A stretch of 64,000 bases of DNA. It comes from JBBQLG01 sp964251665. Lineage in GTDB: Bacteria; Bacteroidota; Bacteroidia; Cytophagales; Spirosomataceae. The notes beneath the pieces are model-generated. The model was not told the DNA's origin and searched no databases. It saw only the letters and a list, made by a program, of their open reading frames with translations. The stretch lies in the NCBI GenBank assembly GCA_964251665.1, contig CAXUKO010000008.1, positions 186,001 through 250,000 on the forward strand, in the 5' to 3' direction. This document shows, one piece after another, positions 8,059-16,889 of this stretch (its first letter is position 1; each line of letters opens with the position of its first letter). Both the position numbers and the translations under genes were made by a program.

Positions 8059-8709
8059 TAGCTAAGGAATCATCGAACAGCAGTGACCGTTATCGGACTG
8101 GGTAAATCTAACGCTTGGAACCGGGAAACGCTCCTGATGTCAATGCAGAGTTTACCCATTGAGCGTGGTGTGTCAATGCACTTTTTAACCAACCCATGCT
8201 AAATGTTTTCCCAATGACGGCCGACCGGCGCAACGTCGAATCCACAAAAAAGCCTATTTGGTAAAAGCAGCCTATCTATAGTATGACTTCTGGCGTATGC
8301 TACGGCCTGTGGTTGACACTTACTAAAAGAAAGTGGGCAATTAAACGCTTCAATGAATGAACGGTATTTCACAAGCTACTTGCCAGCTTGCAAAACGAAT
8401 CTTGAAACTGAAAGCGTCCACAAAAAGGTCAACTTTTTGAACCTATGCTATGAAAGTACAAACCTTGAAAAGGACGAGGAAAGATATACTTGTATCCGCT
8501 TTAGCGGTAAAATACTATTTTAGGGAAGAGTTAGATTGACTATTGGCTCGTAGTTAGCAGCTCGTTTCACCAGTTGACGGGCATCTGTATAAGCACCAAT
8601 ACACCGTCTCGCTTTTGAGCGTTTGGTAAGACGGATTTTCCCAGTTAGAGTAGTTAATAAAGCAACATCTCTTCCTTACATTATTTATCTACATACTCAC
8701 ATGTACGTT
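8059..8709. other. Non-coding stretch with candidate operator repeats
   Basis: There are 651 bases without a convincing gene. The left part has the direct repeats at 8138-8180. A 29-codon frame at 8449 is too short to support. The right part must contain the promoter of the lipoprotein gene at 8710, but no TAnnTTTG box stands out. Confidence 0.5.
8138..8180. promoter_or_regulatory. Pair of direct repeats TGTCAATGCA
   Basis: TGTCAATGCA occurs at 8138-8147 and again at 8171-8180, a 33-bp step (about three helical turns). A TTT-A-CC pattern follows each copy. Spaced direct repeats of this kind are what AraC dimers bind, and the AraC gene starts 80 bp away. Binding is inference. Confidence 0.4.
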
Positions 8710-9318
8710 ATGAAAAAGACCAAAATACTCTTATCCTTATTCAGTCTTGTACTTCTGCTTAATGCCTGTAAAAAAGACGACGCCCAACCGCAGACCATCG
8801 CCAATGTGCTTACGGATGGTGACTTTGAAACATCCCCCTACTCAACCTGGATATCGGCTGTTAACAAAAAATCTATTACTCAACCCACTAGTTATTCAGT
8901 TGATTATTCAACCGAAGCAGCCTCGTCACCCACTCATTCTATAAAAGTTAGTTGCACTGCGGCTCCGAGTGACTCGACCTATCAACTTTTTCAGCAGGCT
9001 CTTTATACGTCGGCGACCCCTATTCCTACGGGTGCCAAGTTGACCTTAAAGGCCAAAATTAAGACCGTTAACATGCAGGGTGAAGGCATTTCTATGGCTA
9101 TGGGCGGTATCAAGGGCCTTAATGATAATTATGCCTCTACTTTTTTTGCAGAAAGCCGAGGGAAAGTATCCATTACGGGAACCAATGATTTCAAAGAATA
9201 TACCGTAACCTTTGATTCATTCCCGGCGAATACCTACAGCGTCTACGTCATATTCTTTTTCTTGCCAAAAACTACGGGTACCGCTTATTACGATGATGTT
9301 ACGTTATCGGTGAATTAA
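8710..9318 (+). CDS. Lipoprotein with carbohydrate-binding-like beta domain
   Basis: I chose ATG 8710 because it gives a compact lipoprotein signal, MKKTKILLSLFSLVLLLNAC, with Cys20 as the lipidated residue; upstream starts only add non-signal residues. The 202-residue product should be anchored in the inner or outer membrane. The mature part begins with a Gly-Asp-Phe-Glu block (LTDGDFETSPYSTW) and ends with TAYYDDVTLS, the pattern of CBM4/9-type jelly-roll domains in which these ends flank the calcium site. Binding of a glycan is therefore likely but untested. It is followed 53 nt later by another lipoprotein gene and they may be co-expressed. Confidence 0.75.
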   Translation: MKKTKILLSLFSLVLLLNACKKDDAQPQTIANVLTDGDFETSPYSTWISAVNKKSITQPTSYSVDYSTEAASSPTHSIKVSCTAAPSDSTYQLFQQALYTSATPIPTGAKLTLKAKIKTVNMQGEGISMAMGGIKGLNDNYASTFFAESRGKVSITGTNDFKEYTVTFDSFPANTYSVYVIFFFLPKTTGTAYYDDVTLSVN

Positions 9319-9371
9319 AAATACGGCAAACGTTGCTCGTTAGCAGGTACATTTCAATCCCTTTATCGGCT

Positions 9372-10718
9372 ATGCGAAGGCCCAGTCTTGTTCTTCTGTT
9401 TTTTCTGGGATTCAGCCTGTTTGTGATAAGTTGCAAAAAGGCTGAACCTGACCCGCTTGCCGACTTGTCTTCTGACAAAGTAAGTGTTGTTCAGGCGTTT
9501 AACAAAGTCATGCTGCCCCTACAGGATGCTGACCCAACACGTGATTTTACCGAATTATCACCCCTGGATACCGTTCTGGCTAAAGCGCAGGTGGTGGGTA
9601 TGGGCGAAGGCACCCATGGTACCCGGGAGTTTTTCCGAATGAAAGACCGATTATTTCGTTATCTGGTTCAGCAACATGGCCATCAAACCATCGCTTTTGA
9701 GGCTAATTTCGGCCGCGCAGTCATTGTAAACCGGTTTATTCATGGCCAAAGTACAAGTCTGACTTCAGCAGCCGAAGCCGCAAAAAGCATGTATTTCTGG
9801 ACGTGGTCAACCGATGAGGTACGCGAGTTACTCCAGTGGATGAAAGACTACAATACGGGTAAAGCGGCCGATAAGCAGCTATCGTTCTACGGTTTTGATT
9901 GCCAGTATGCCGATGACGAATTTCCACTGCTAACTGAGTTTTTGGCTAAGGTTGCCCCCGCTTCTTTACCAAAGGTTGACTCTCTGGCTAAGCAGTATGC
10001 TCTTGTTAATAAGTTATCAACGACCGATCCACTTCGGCAGCAGTATGCTCAAGGTCTGACCGTATTGCATACGCTATTTGTGGCCAATGAAAGTAAATGG
10101 GTGGCAGCAGGGGGACATGCCGCGTACGAAATTGCCCGGCAGGCTGCTCGAGTGCTCATTCAGCAGCAGGATCTGGGCGATGCGAGCACCTGCGACGCTA
10201 ATGCCAAACGGGATCAGTATATGGCGGAGAATGTTCAGTGGCTGTTGACCAGAATGAACATTGATAAGGTAAGCTTGTGGGCACACAATTACCATATGGC
10301 CAACATGCCCACTGCGGCTTGTAGCCTCCCCTCCATGGGCGCTCACTTGAAAAAGCAATTGACTACTAAGTACCTAATCGTGGGTCAACTACTCACGAAT
10401 GGTTCGTTTAACGCCGTCGACGTCTCCCAGGGCATTGGCGGCTTAAAACCCCTATCGATCCGTACTGAGGGGGTAAACAATTCATTCAACTACCTACTAG
10501 GCAAAGGGCAGTACGCTAATTTTGCCTTAAACCTGCACCAGGTTCAACTAGGCACCGTATTAACAGACTGGCTGAGCACCAGGCACCCTCTTTTCGAAAG
10601 CGGTGCTGTTTTTGATGAAACCCGCCCCGAACAATCCTATACCATAACGGCATTGACAGGACGCTTCGATCTGTTGATTCATTTTCGGGACACTACCCCT
10701 ACCCAACTACTTCCCTGA
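9372..10718 (+). CDS. Erythromycin esterase-family lipoprotein
   Basis: ATG 9372 gives a good lipoprotein signal ending FVISC with Cys21; an upstream TTG frame extension lacks signal features. The 448-residue product belongs to the erythromycin esterase/succinoglycan-biosynthesis (EreA-like) family: GMGEGTHGTREFF holds the catalytic Glu and His, followed by AFEANFG, a YFWTWSTDEV block, YGFDCQY, and WAHNYHMAN with a second conserved His. Family members hydrolyse the macrolide lactone, but many environmental ones have unknown substrates and a membrane-anchored form is not the usual resistance enzyme. A resistance role should not be assumed. Confidence 0.85.
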   Translation: MRRPSLVLLFFLGFSLFVISCKKAEPDPLADLSSDKVSVVQAFNKVMLPLQDADPTRDFTELSPLDTVLAKAQVVGMGEGTHGTREFFRMKDRLFRYLVQQHGHQTIAFEANFGRAVIVNRFIHGQSTSLTSAAEAAKSMYFWTWSTDEVRELLQWMKDYNTGKAADKQLSFYGFDCQYADDEFPLLTEFLAKVAPASLPKVDSLAKQYALVNKLSTTDPLRQQYAQGLTVLHTLFVANESKWVAAGGHAAYEIARQAARVLIQQQDLGDASTCDANAKRDQYMAENVQWLLTRMNIDKVSLWAHNYHMANMPTAACSLPSMGAHLKKQLTTKYLIVGQLLTNGSFNAVDVSQGIGGLKPLSIRTEGVNNSFNYLLGKGQYANFALNLHQVQLGTVLTDWLSTRHPLFESGAVFDETRPEQSYTITALTGRFDLLIHFRDTTPTQLLP

Positions 10719-11335
10719 AAAACTAATTGTGGACTGGTTTCCTACTGCTAATTCATCCATGAGTTCATTTTTGTCTTCCAATATTTGACTTTTGGACGCC
10801 ATGGGTTCGGAGCCACAGGGCCACCGGCTGCGTGCCGGGCGGTAAATAAATCAACGTAAGCAAGCTATGAAGTACAGGGTCCTGAGTTATTTTCCTGCTC
10901 TGCGTGGCCGATAGAAGGTTTCGCAGGAATAGTAGCGACTCTCTCAAGTAAGCTCCTAGCACAAAGTAGCCTCATTCGTCTCCCTAACCCCCATTTTTCC
11001 AAGACTGCTAACATTCGTATGTGACGCCACTACTGGCTTTGGTCAATGGTCTCAAATAGGCGTCTGCTCCGGCAGCCCGATTATTAATCAAGCTCTGAGT
11101 TTAAAATTACAGATGGCTATATGAGAAAACTTTACAGACGTTTGATTGTGGCCAACACGCATAAGATTGATGTTCCGTTGATTTATTCAATACCATCTTT
11201 AGCGTAGCCGGGCATTGAATCCTCTCCTGAAATTATTTTATTTACGCGAACGCTCATTTCATACGATTACACTATTTTACTTCTAGCTTAAATACAATTA
11301 TTAAATCGAACAGTTTCGTTTGTGAAAACGCTCAT
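10719..11335. other. Non-coding stretch between convergent genes
   Basis: In 617 bases I see no coding sequence with support; a 65-codon minus-strand frame at 10765-10962 has no gene-like features. No strong terminator was found, which is unusual for a convergent gap in this window. The right third (11100-11330) is A+T-rich. Confidence 0.45.
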
Positions 11336-12319
11336 TTACATGAACAGTGACTCGACCGCCGGAACCGGTAAAAGTCGGCCCGAGCGCACTTCGGCTTCGA
11401 CCTCTGCCAACCGGTCCTGCATACCCGGCTGACTGAAAAACTGGCTTTCCAGCCGTTGCCGCAGGTAACTCCGAAACCAGTCCAGTTGCTGTTGCTGCCG
11501 CCGTTCGGCCTTGTAGCCAGTCCGGGTCATGCGTTCCTGATGCTGTTCGATTAGTGCCCAGACGTCGGCAATGTGCTCCATGGTGAGTGCCGAGCAAGTC
11601 ATAACGGGCGGGAACCAGCCTGTACCGGTGGGCGGAAACAGGTGCAGGGCGTTTTGGTATTCGACCTGAGCCCGGTTAGCAGCCAGACTGTTATCGCCAT
11701 CGGCTTTCGTAATGGCCAGGGCATCGGCCAGTTCCATGATCCCGCGTTTCATGCCCTGTAGTTCGTCGCCCGCACCGGCCAGCATGAGCAGCAGAAAAAA
11801 GTCGACCATGCCATGTACCAGCGTTTCAGACTGCCCCACCCCAACCGTCTCGACCAGAACGATGCTGAACCCGGCAGCTTCGCAGAGGAGCATGGTCTCG
11901 CGGGTGCGGTGCGCCACGCCACCCAGTGAATCCCCGGCGGGGGTGGGACGGATGTAGGCCAATGGGTCCATCGAGAGTTTTTCCATGCGTGTTTTATCGC
12001 CCAGTAAACTACCGCCTGACCGCTGACTGGTCGGGTCAACGGCGAGGACGGCAATGGCCTGGCCCTGCCCCGTGAGGTACGTGCCGAGGGCTTCAATAAA
12101 CGTACTTTTGCCAACGCCCGGAACACCCGTGATGCCAACCCGCACGGAAGGAATGGTCGGGCTTTCCGGCGAGGGAAGCACCCCGGCCAGTATCTGACGG
12201 GCCAAAATCTGATCGGCGGGCAGTCGGCTTTCGACCAGCGTAATGGCCCGGCTCAACACGAGCCGGTCACCGGCCCGAATGCCGTCGATGTAATGATCGG
12301 GAGAAAAACGCTGACGCAT
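11336..12319 (-). CDS. meaB: Methylmalonyl-CoA mutase-associated G protein
   Basis: MeaB is a P-loop GTPase chaperone that guards and loads methylmalonyl-CoA mutase with its B12 cofactor. ATG at 12317-12319 (MRQRFSPDHYIDGI) is preferred over an upstream TTG that adds 12 residues; it gives 327 residues, the usual length. Visible are Walker A GVPGVGKST near 65, LAVDPTSQRSGGSLLGDKTR, an ETVGVGQSE block, and the ITKADGDN base-recognition motif. The mutase genes are not in the window. It follows an SGNH esterase gene on the same strand after 54 nt, probably by chance. Confidence 0.95.
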   Translation of the reverse strand: MRQRFSPDHYIDGIRAGDRLVLSRAITLVESRLPADQILARQILAGVLPSPESPTIPSVRVGITGVPGVGKSTFIEALGTYLTGQGQAIAVLAVDPTSQRSGGSLLGDKTRMEKLSMDPLAYIRPTPAGDSLGGVAHRTRETMLLCEAAGFSIVLVETVGVGQSETLVHGMVDFFLLLMLAGAGDELQGMKRGIMELADALAITKADGDNSLAANRAQVEYQNALHLFPPTGTGWFPPVMTCSALTMEHIADVWALIEQHQERMTRTGYKAERRQQQQLDWFRSYLRQRLESQFFSQPGMQDRLAEVEAEVRSGRLLPVPAVESLFM

Positions 12320-12373
12320 AGAAGAGGCCGGGTGATGCCCCAAAGGTACGGGCAAAACGGTTGTTTCGTGCCC

Positions 12374-14452
12374 TCACCGCACCCGGACTGTAGTTTGGGC
12401 GGTGTCGTCCTCTCCATTGGCAAAGCCATTGTTGGGCGTAGAGTCGGGGTCGGCTGGGGTAGCCGTTTCAATCTGGGCTTTCAGGGTGAAACTCCCGCTT
12501 TGACTGGCCACCGCCGTGAACGTCAGCCATGCCGACCCATCAGCCGAAATGGTGGGTACTGTACCGCTTACCTGACCGGCTGATACGCTCATACCGGAGC
12601 CGCTCTGAAAGGAGAAACCAGCGGGCAACGCACACCCAACGCGGACGTTCTGGGCGGGGGCTCCCCCGGCATTACGCACCACAATGGTCAGCGGCCAGGG
12701 TTGCCCGATGGTTGTCGTCAGTGCACCGGCTATTACCTGTACACTTAGATCGGCCTGATTCGTAACGGCGCGCGGCTGGTTACTGATCACTGCTGGAAGC
12801 GGGTCTGTGTTGACCTGATCGACTGGAGAAACAAACAGACGGCTGCCCGGCTCTATTGTTCGAAAATCGGCGGAAGCGGTATCATCCTGCCCGTCACCCG
12901 TGCTGGTATTGGGCATCGAATCGGTGTCGATCTCAGTACAGCGGACAATTTCGATGCTGTTTCGGTAGTAGCCCGCTGCCGTTACGCGTACCTGATAGAC
13001 CACGGATACGGATTGGCCGGGAGGAACATACGACACCGATGCCATAACCATGCCGTGCTGACTGATGAGGTCGGGCGGTCCGTTCTCGAACGTCAGGTTG
13101 GGTGGCAGCCGGTTGCAGAGGCTGACGTTAGTAGCGGGGAGGTTGCTTTCGTTGGTAATGGTAGCTGTAAACGTAACGACCTGTCCCACCGCAGGCACCC
13201 GGTTGCTAACGCGCAGGCTCATAATCAGATCCGTAACCTGAACAGGAACCGGTAAACGGGGTTGGGCCGTGGCAAAGAAACCGGGCGTCAGGGATTGATT
13301 CCAGGCGGTTGCCAGATGGCCTAAGCCGTCGAAATTACGGCTGGCATCAAACCCAAAATGAACCCCGTCGGGCCGCGCTGGCATCTGAATCGTGTCGGTG
13401 TCGGGTCCGGGAAAAACGTTGGCTACTGTCTGTATAACCTGATTCTGCGCCTTAATAACCGGCATGTACTGCGTCAGGTGATGGTTAAAGTACAGGTTAT
13501 TATCCATCGAGGCCCGGGCAACCACCCAGGTTAGTGCATGATGGGCGTCCTGCCGACTGCGGTTGATCACCATCGTCAGGTCATGAACGTAGTTGGCAGC
13601 TGTGGAATCAACGTCGTAAAATTCGGATTCGCCCTGATGCCAGAGTACCGCCCGCACCCCCGTTAGTCTGGCGTAGTCGTTCATGACCCGTTTTAAGTTG
13701 CCGTAAGGCATACCGGGCCGAAAAAAGTCATTATACGCCGTCGCTGTACTATCAATCTGAAAACTCTCGCGCCAGTTGCGTACGGAGGTACCATCCCAGG
13801 CCACATTGTAAAACAGAACCGGAACGTTGAGCCGGGCGGTTAACTGATCGCCCAGAATACCCCAGCACCAGGCCGATTCGCCACGCGGTCCGATTACACC
13901 TTCGGCTTCGATAGGGGCAAAGCGTGGGAGTGTGGGCAGACAGATTGTATCCGAAACGTTGCGATGGGGGACCGTATTAACCCGATCGTCGGTGGGCGCT
14001 ACGGCTCCGTGCTGGTATTTACCCTGCCCATTCGACTGGCCCGCAATGATAAATACTTCGCCGATGCCCACCCGGTCGACGCTCGTGGTAGCCAGCACGG
14101 TGGTTTGCTGCACAGCCCGGACATCGAGCCGATACCACCCACCAGCTGCCGTAACCGAACCGCTGAACTGCCCCTGCCGGGGCTGCGTATCAAGCGGTTG
14201 CCAGTCGATAGAGGTTCCCTGGCCGGTCAGCACGGGCGTTAGCCGCACCTCGATCCGGTCAGCAACGGCCGGGCAACTACCAATGACGGCAAAGGTGCTC
14301 TGATTGGCCAGGTCACGCTGAAAGACGATGCGGGATACAGGAAACTGAATCTGTAGCTGCGCCCTGACCTGACTGATACCAGCTACCTGAACCAGGCCAA
14401 TGAGTAAACCTGCCAATACATACCGGGTCCGGCTTACGGCTGCCTGACACAT
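12374..14452 (-). CDS. Secreted SGNH/sialate O-acetylesterase-type hydrolase with DUF11-like repeats
   Basis: The 692-residue product starts with a signal peptide (cut near AQ31-32). An SGNH hydrolase domain of the sialate-esterase type follows: block I FIIAGQSNGQG with Ser140, a WHQGESE motif at 271-277, and RPDGVHF with Asp362 and His365 as the other triad members. Two DUF11/CARDB-like beta modules come after (about 415-515 and 575-690), each with phrases like NRVPAVGQVVTFTATITNES and LPPNLTF. Such enzymes remove acetyl groups from plant or animal glycans outside the cell. No T9SS tail is evident at the C terminus, which ends ...DDTAQTTVRVR. Confidence 0.85.
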   Translation of the reverse strand: MCQAAVSRTRYVLAGLLIGLVQVAGISQVRAQLQIQFPVSRIVFQRDLANQSTFAVIGSCPAVADRIEVRLTPVLTGQGTSIDWQPLDTQPRQGQFSGSVTAAGGWYRLDVRAVQQTTVLATTSVDRVGIGEVFIIAGQSNGQGKYQHGAVAPTDDRVNTVPHRNVSDTICLPTLPRFAPIEAEGVIGPRGESAWCWGILGDQLTARLNVPVLFYNVAWDGTSVRNWRESFQIDSTATAYNDFFRPGMPYGNLKRVMNDYARLTGVRAVLWHQGESEFYDVDSTAANYVHDLTMVINRSRQDAHHALTWVVARASMDNNLYFNHHLTQYMPVIKAQNQVIQTVANVFPGPDTDTIQMPARPDGVHFGFDASRNFDGLGHLATAWNQSLTPGFFATAQPRLPVPVQVTDLIMSLRVSNRVPAVGQVVTFTATITNESNLPATNVSLCNRLPPNLTFENGPPDLISQHGMVMASVSYVPPGQSVSVVYQVRVTAAGYYRNSIEIVRCTEIDTDSMPNTSTGDGQDDTASADFRTIEPGSRLFVSPVDQVNTDPLPAVISNQPRAVTNQADLSVQVIAGALTTTIGQPWPLTIVVRNAGGAPAQNVRVGCALPAGFSFQSGSGMSVSAGQVSGTVPTISADGSAWLTFTAVASQSGSFTLKAQIETATPADPDSTPNNGFANGEDDTAQTTVRVR

Positions 14453-14576
14453 ACTAAATTCGCGGCAGGCGATGTACCCTGACCGTAATCTTTAGTCGCA
14501 CGCTGGGTGAGCCTGTCACCAGGCCCGCGTGAAACATTAGCATCTATTAATGTTTTTTATTATTCGGTGGGCTTGT

Positions 14577-14879
14577 TCAGGCGTCTTCGAGCAGGGTTCG
14601 GAACGAGACATACTGATTGGCAAAGCGTTCGCTCACCTGCCGTTGCATAGCGGGAGCGTAAAATTTCTGGTAAGTAAGGTAATCTTCCATGGCGTTAAAG
14701 AAATACTGCGCCGTGTAGGTAGCCCCGCCGTTTTCTACCTCGGTCAGCAGGCGAAGGATCTTCCCTTCAACTGGCAAGCCTGTGGCCAGAACGCTGGGAA
14801 TGTGTTCATCTTTCATCCAGCGGAGCCAGTCCTGTTCAACTGCTTTGTCAATGTTCGTCGTGACGTTGTACAATATCAT
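14577..14879 (-). CDS. DUF4286 family protein
   Basis: The ATG at 14877-14879 gives MILYNVTTNIDKAVEQDWLR, the conserved start of this 100-residue Bacteroidota family; a longer upstream frame adds unlike residues. It has a ferredoxin-like alpha/beta pattern with WMKDEHIPSVLATG and TYTAQYFF. It is soluble and of unknown function. It is divergent from the membrane protein gene at 15042, with an inverted repeat between the two starts. Confidence 0.85.
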   Translation of the reverse strand: MILYNVTTNIDKAVEQDWLRWMKDEHIPSVLATGLPVEGKILRLLTEVENGGATYTAQYFFNAMEDYLTYQKFYAPAMQRQVSERFANQYVSFRTLLEDA

Positions 14880-14980
14880 GATTTCGTGTTTTGCCGCCGT
14901 AAAGGACGGTTGGTAACCGGAATGTATTTGTTGACTGCCAGACAAGACCCGGTCGCTTTTTTCAACAAAGGCGTTTAACC

Positions 14981-15024
14981 GAAAGTTGAACTTTTGGTTG
15001 TTTCTTTGCCCAAAATCAACTTTC
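14981..15024. promoter_or_regulatory. Imperfect inverted repeat between divergent genes
   Basis: GAAAGTTGAACTTTTGG (14981-14997) pairs with CCAAAATCAACTTTC (15010-15024), with a 2-nt bulge, around a 12-nt spacer. It ends 17 nt before the ATG at 15042 and 102 nt from the divergent start at 14879. An operator shared by both genes is possible. Confidence 0.4.
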
Positions 15025-15041
15025 CATATATCTGACCGACT

Positions 15042-15476
15042 ATGTACCCAGGATTAGTTCATGCACACTCGGGCCTTCGCTGGCTGGCGCTCGTTTTGCT
15101 GATTGTAGCCGCTTTTGTGGCGTTTCGCCGGTGGCAGGGACGCGACGAATTTACCGAAGGAAACCGAAAGCTGTACCTGTTCACCTTTATCACCATCCAT
15201 ATTCAGCTCACCCTCGGCCTGATTCTTTATTTTATCAGCCCCTATGTGAACTTCAGTATGATGGGTGAAAAACTATACCGATTCTACACCGTCGAGCACT
15301 CGGTTGGGATGCTGATTGCCATCACGCTGATTACGCTGGGCTATATCCGGGCCAAACGGGCGGCTGGCCCGGTCAACAAACACCGGACTGTGTTTATTTT
15401 TTACACGCTGGGTTTGCTGATTATTCTGGCTTCTATTCCGTGGCCGGGGCGCGGCCTGAACGGGGGCTTGTATTGA
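15042..15476 (+). CDS. Four-helix membrane protein, cytochrome b-like
   Basis: The 144 residues form four predicted membrane helices (about 12-28, 45-65, 82-102, 112-130) and no signal peptide. Histidines His8, His10, one in TIHIQLT and one in VEHSVGM lie at helix ends, and the protein resembles small Bacteroidota proteins annotated as cytochrome B. Heme binding is plausible but not shown. A strong bidirectional terminator follows, shared with the convergent cytochrome c gene. Confidence 0.75.
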   Translation: MYPGLVHAHSGLRWLALVLLIVAAFVAFRRWQGRDEFTEGNRKLYLFTFITIHIQLTLGLILYFISPYVNFSMMGEKLYRFYTVEHSVGMLIAITLITLGYIRAKRAAGPVNKHRTVFIFYTLGLLIILASIPWPGRGLNGGLY

Positions 15477-15512
15477 GAAGGAGAGAAGGAAACACTATGG
15501 TACCTCAATAGC

Positions 15513-15550
15513 AAAGCGGGCGAATCTCGACAAGGAGATTCGCCCGCTTT
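15513..15550. terminator. 16-bp perfect terminator hairpin
   Basis: AAAGCGGGCGAATCTC (15513-15528) is fully complementary to 15535-15550 around a GACAAG loop. It lies between convergent genes ending at 15476 and 15574 and can serve both. Confidence 0.9.
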
Positions 15551-15573
15551 TGTTAAGAATAAGTAAGCTGCGA

Positions 15574-15972
15574 TTAAGACGCTTTTTTCGTGCTGCTTTT
15601 TTTGGCACCTGACTTAGTTGCACCTTTCTTGGGGCTGTTGTCGAGGGAGTTGATCCAGGTAGCTAATTTCTCCGCATCTTCCTTGGGCACCTGCGTCATG
15701 GGCGCCATTGGCGGATAGCCGGGCCAGTGGCTTGGTACTGGCTTGTAGATCAACTCAACGATCTGCGCATTGGTGTATTTTTTCTTGGCTACGTCCGAAT
15801 AAGCCGGACCCACCAGCCGCTGATTGGGCCGGTGGCAGGCGATACAGGTGTATTTCGACATCAGGGCGTTCATGTCGGCCGGAATATCACTCGTAGGGGC
15901 CTGCGCCTGCGCGGTGAATGAGCTAACGGCCAGTGCCGTCGTTGCCAGTAGGAATCCAAACGTTTTTTTCAT
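15574..15972 (-). CDS. Small periplasmic c-type cytochrome
   Basis: ATG at 15970-15972 gives a clean signal peptide (MKKTFGFLLATTALAVSS, cut near AQA) and 132 residues; the longer frame upstream lacks these. A single heme motif CIACH follows, with the Met ligand probably in PPMAPMTQVP. The tail is Lys/Ser/Ala-rich (KKGATKSGAKKSSTKKAS). The heme domain is closely similar to the last 85 residues of the 54180-56195 protein (shared VGPAYS-VAKK, IVELIY, HWP-YP, TWINSLD), so the two are paralogues. It probably carries electrons in the periplasm. Confidence 0.9.
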   Translation of the reverse strand: MKKTFGFLLATTALAVSSFTAQAQAPTSDIPADMNALMSKYTCIACHRPNQRLVGPAYSDVAKKKYTNAQIVELIYKPVPSHWPGYPPMAPMTQVPKEDAEKLATWINSLDNSPKKGATKSGAKKSSTKKAS

Positions 15973-16022
15973 TGTATAATCAGTTAACAGGAGAATTAAG
16001 AGAGTTGGGATAGCCGGGTTGG

Positions 16023-16053
16023 CAAAAGTAAGTTGACTGGTCATATAAGCCAA
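16023..16053 (-). promoter_or_regulatory. Promoter of the small cytochrome c gene
   Basis: On the minus strand 16023-16030 reads TACTTTTG, a full TAnnTTTG match, 51 nt before the start at 15972. About 19 nt farther upstream (16050-16053) is TTGG, a partial -33 box. Confidence 0.5.
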
Positions 16054-16163
16054 TTTTATGCTCACTTTTCCTCCGTAAACCCCTTGTTTGACATTGGTTT
16101 CCCACAAAAGTTTAAAACTTTTCTGAATTTCGGCAAATAACTTAGTTTGTTGCGCCCCATCTC

Positions 16164-16748
16164 ATGCCCGTTTCCATCACCACTGCCACTACTGACGCCG
16201 ATTTAAACGGTATTCTGACGCTTCAGGCCGCTAATCAGAAAGCCACGCTATACCCCGACTATCAGCGGGATCAGGGCTTTGTTACGCTAACCCATACCCT
16301 GGCCATGCTTCGGCAGATGCATGAAGCCGCTCCGCAGATTATAGCCAAAGACGGCGACCATGTAGTTGGCTATGCTCTGACGCTGCTGCCGTCGATTAAA
16401 GATGTCGTACCCGCCCTGCTGCCGCTGTTTGACCAGTTCGACCGGGTTATGTATCGGGGGCAACCCATCAACCATTACCCGTACTACGTGATGGGCCAGA
16501 TCTGCGTTGATGAGGGTTACCGGGGACAAGGCTTGTTTGACGGCTTGTATGCCGGGCATCGGCAACAGTTTTCGAACCGGTTCAACCTGCTGGTCACCGA
16601 CATTGCCACCCGTAACACCCGCTCTCGCCGGGCGCATCAGCGGGTTGGTTTTCAGGAAACCGAAGAATTCACGGACGCCCTCGATCATTGGGTCGTGGTA
16701 GTATGGGACTGGCGGGAGGAAGGGGCGAATAAGGCGCCGAATAACTAA
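16164..16748 (+). CDS. GNAT-family N-acetyltransferase
   Basis: The 194-residue product has the GNAT acetyl-CoA loop in GQICVDEGYRGQGLFDGLY (motif A, near 112-130), followed by the motif B block TRNTRSRRAHQRVGF that typically ends these folds. It is soluble. The substrate is unknown. It stands alone, divergent from the cytochrome gene. After the gene (16836-16866) two near copies of CGCCAGCCCGG occur in tandem. Confidence 0.9.
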   Translation: MPVSITTATTDADLNGILTLQAANQKATLYPDYQRDQGFVTLTHTLAMLRQMHEAAPQIIAKDGDHVVGYALTLLPSIKDVVPALLPLFDQFDRVMYRGQPINHYPYYVMGQICVDEGYRGQGLFDGLYAGHRQQFSNRFNLLVTDIATRNTRSRRAHQRVGFQETEEFTDALDHWVVVVWDWREEGANKAPNN

Positions 16749-16889
16749 ACCCATTTCCCCTACATCGGTGTTATCCCTTCGTCAGTCTCCGCTAAAACCG
16801 TGTTAAGTGCCATGCGGACAATCATTCACTGGTGCGCCAGCCCGGTGGTACGCCAGCCCGGTTATTCGTCAATTCACCCATTGTAACCT

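Noticed and set aside
8449..8538. 29-codon frame starting MKVQTLKRTRKD
   Set aside because: Too short and isolated to call as a gene.
10765..10962. 65-codon minus-strand frame
   Set aside because: Composition unlike genes here and no support from any motif.
14550..14978. 142-codon plus-strand frame
   Set aside because: It is the antisense of the DUF4286 gene, whose conserved start and length are clear.
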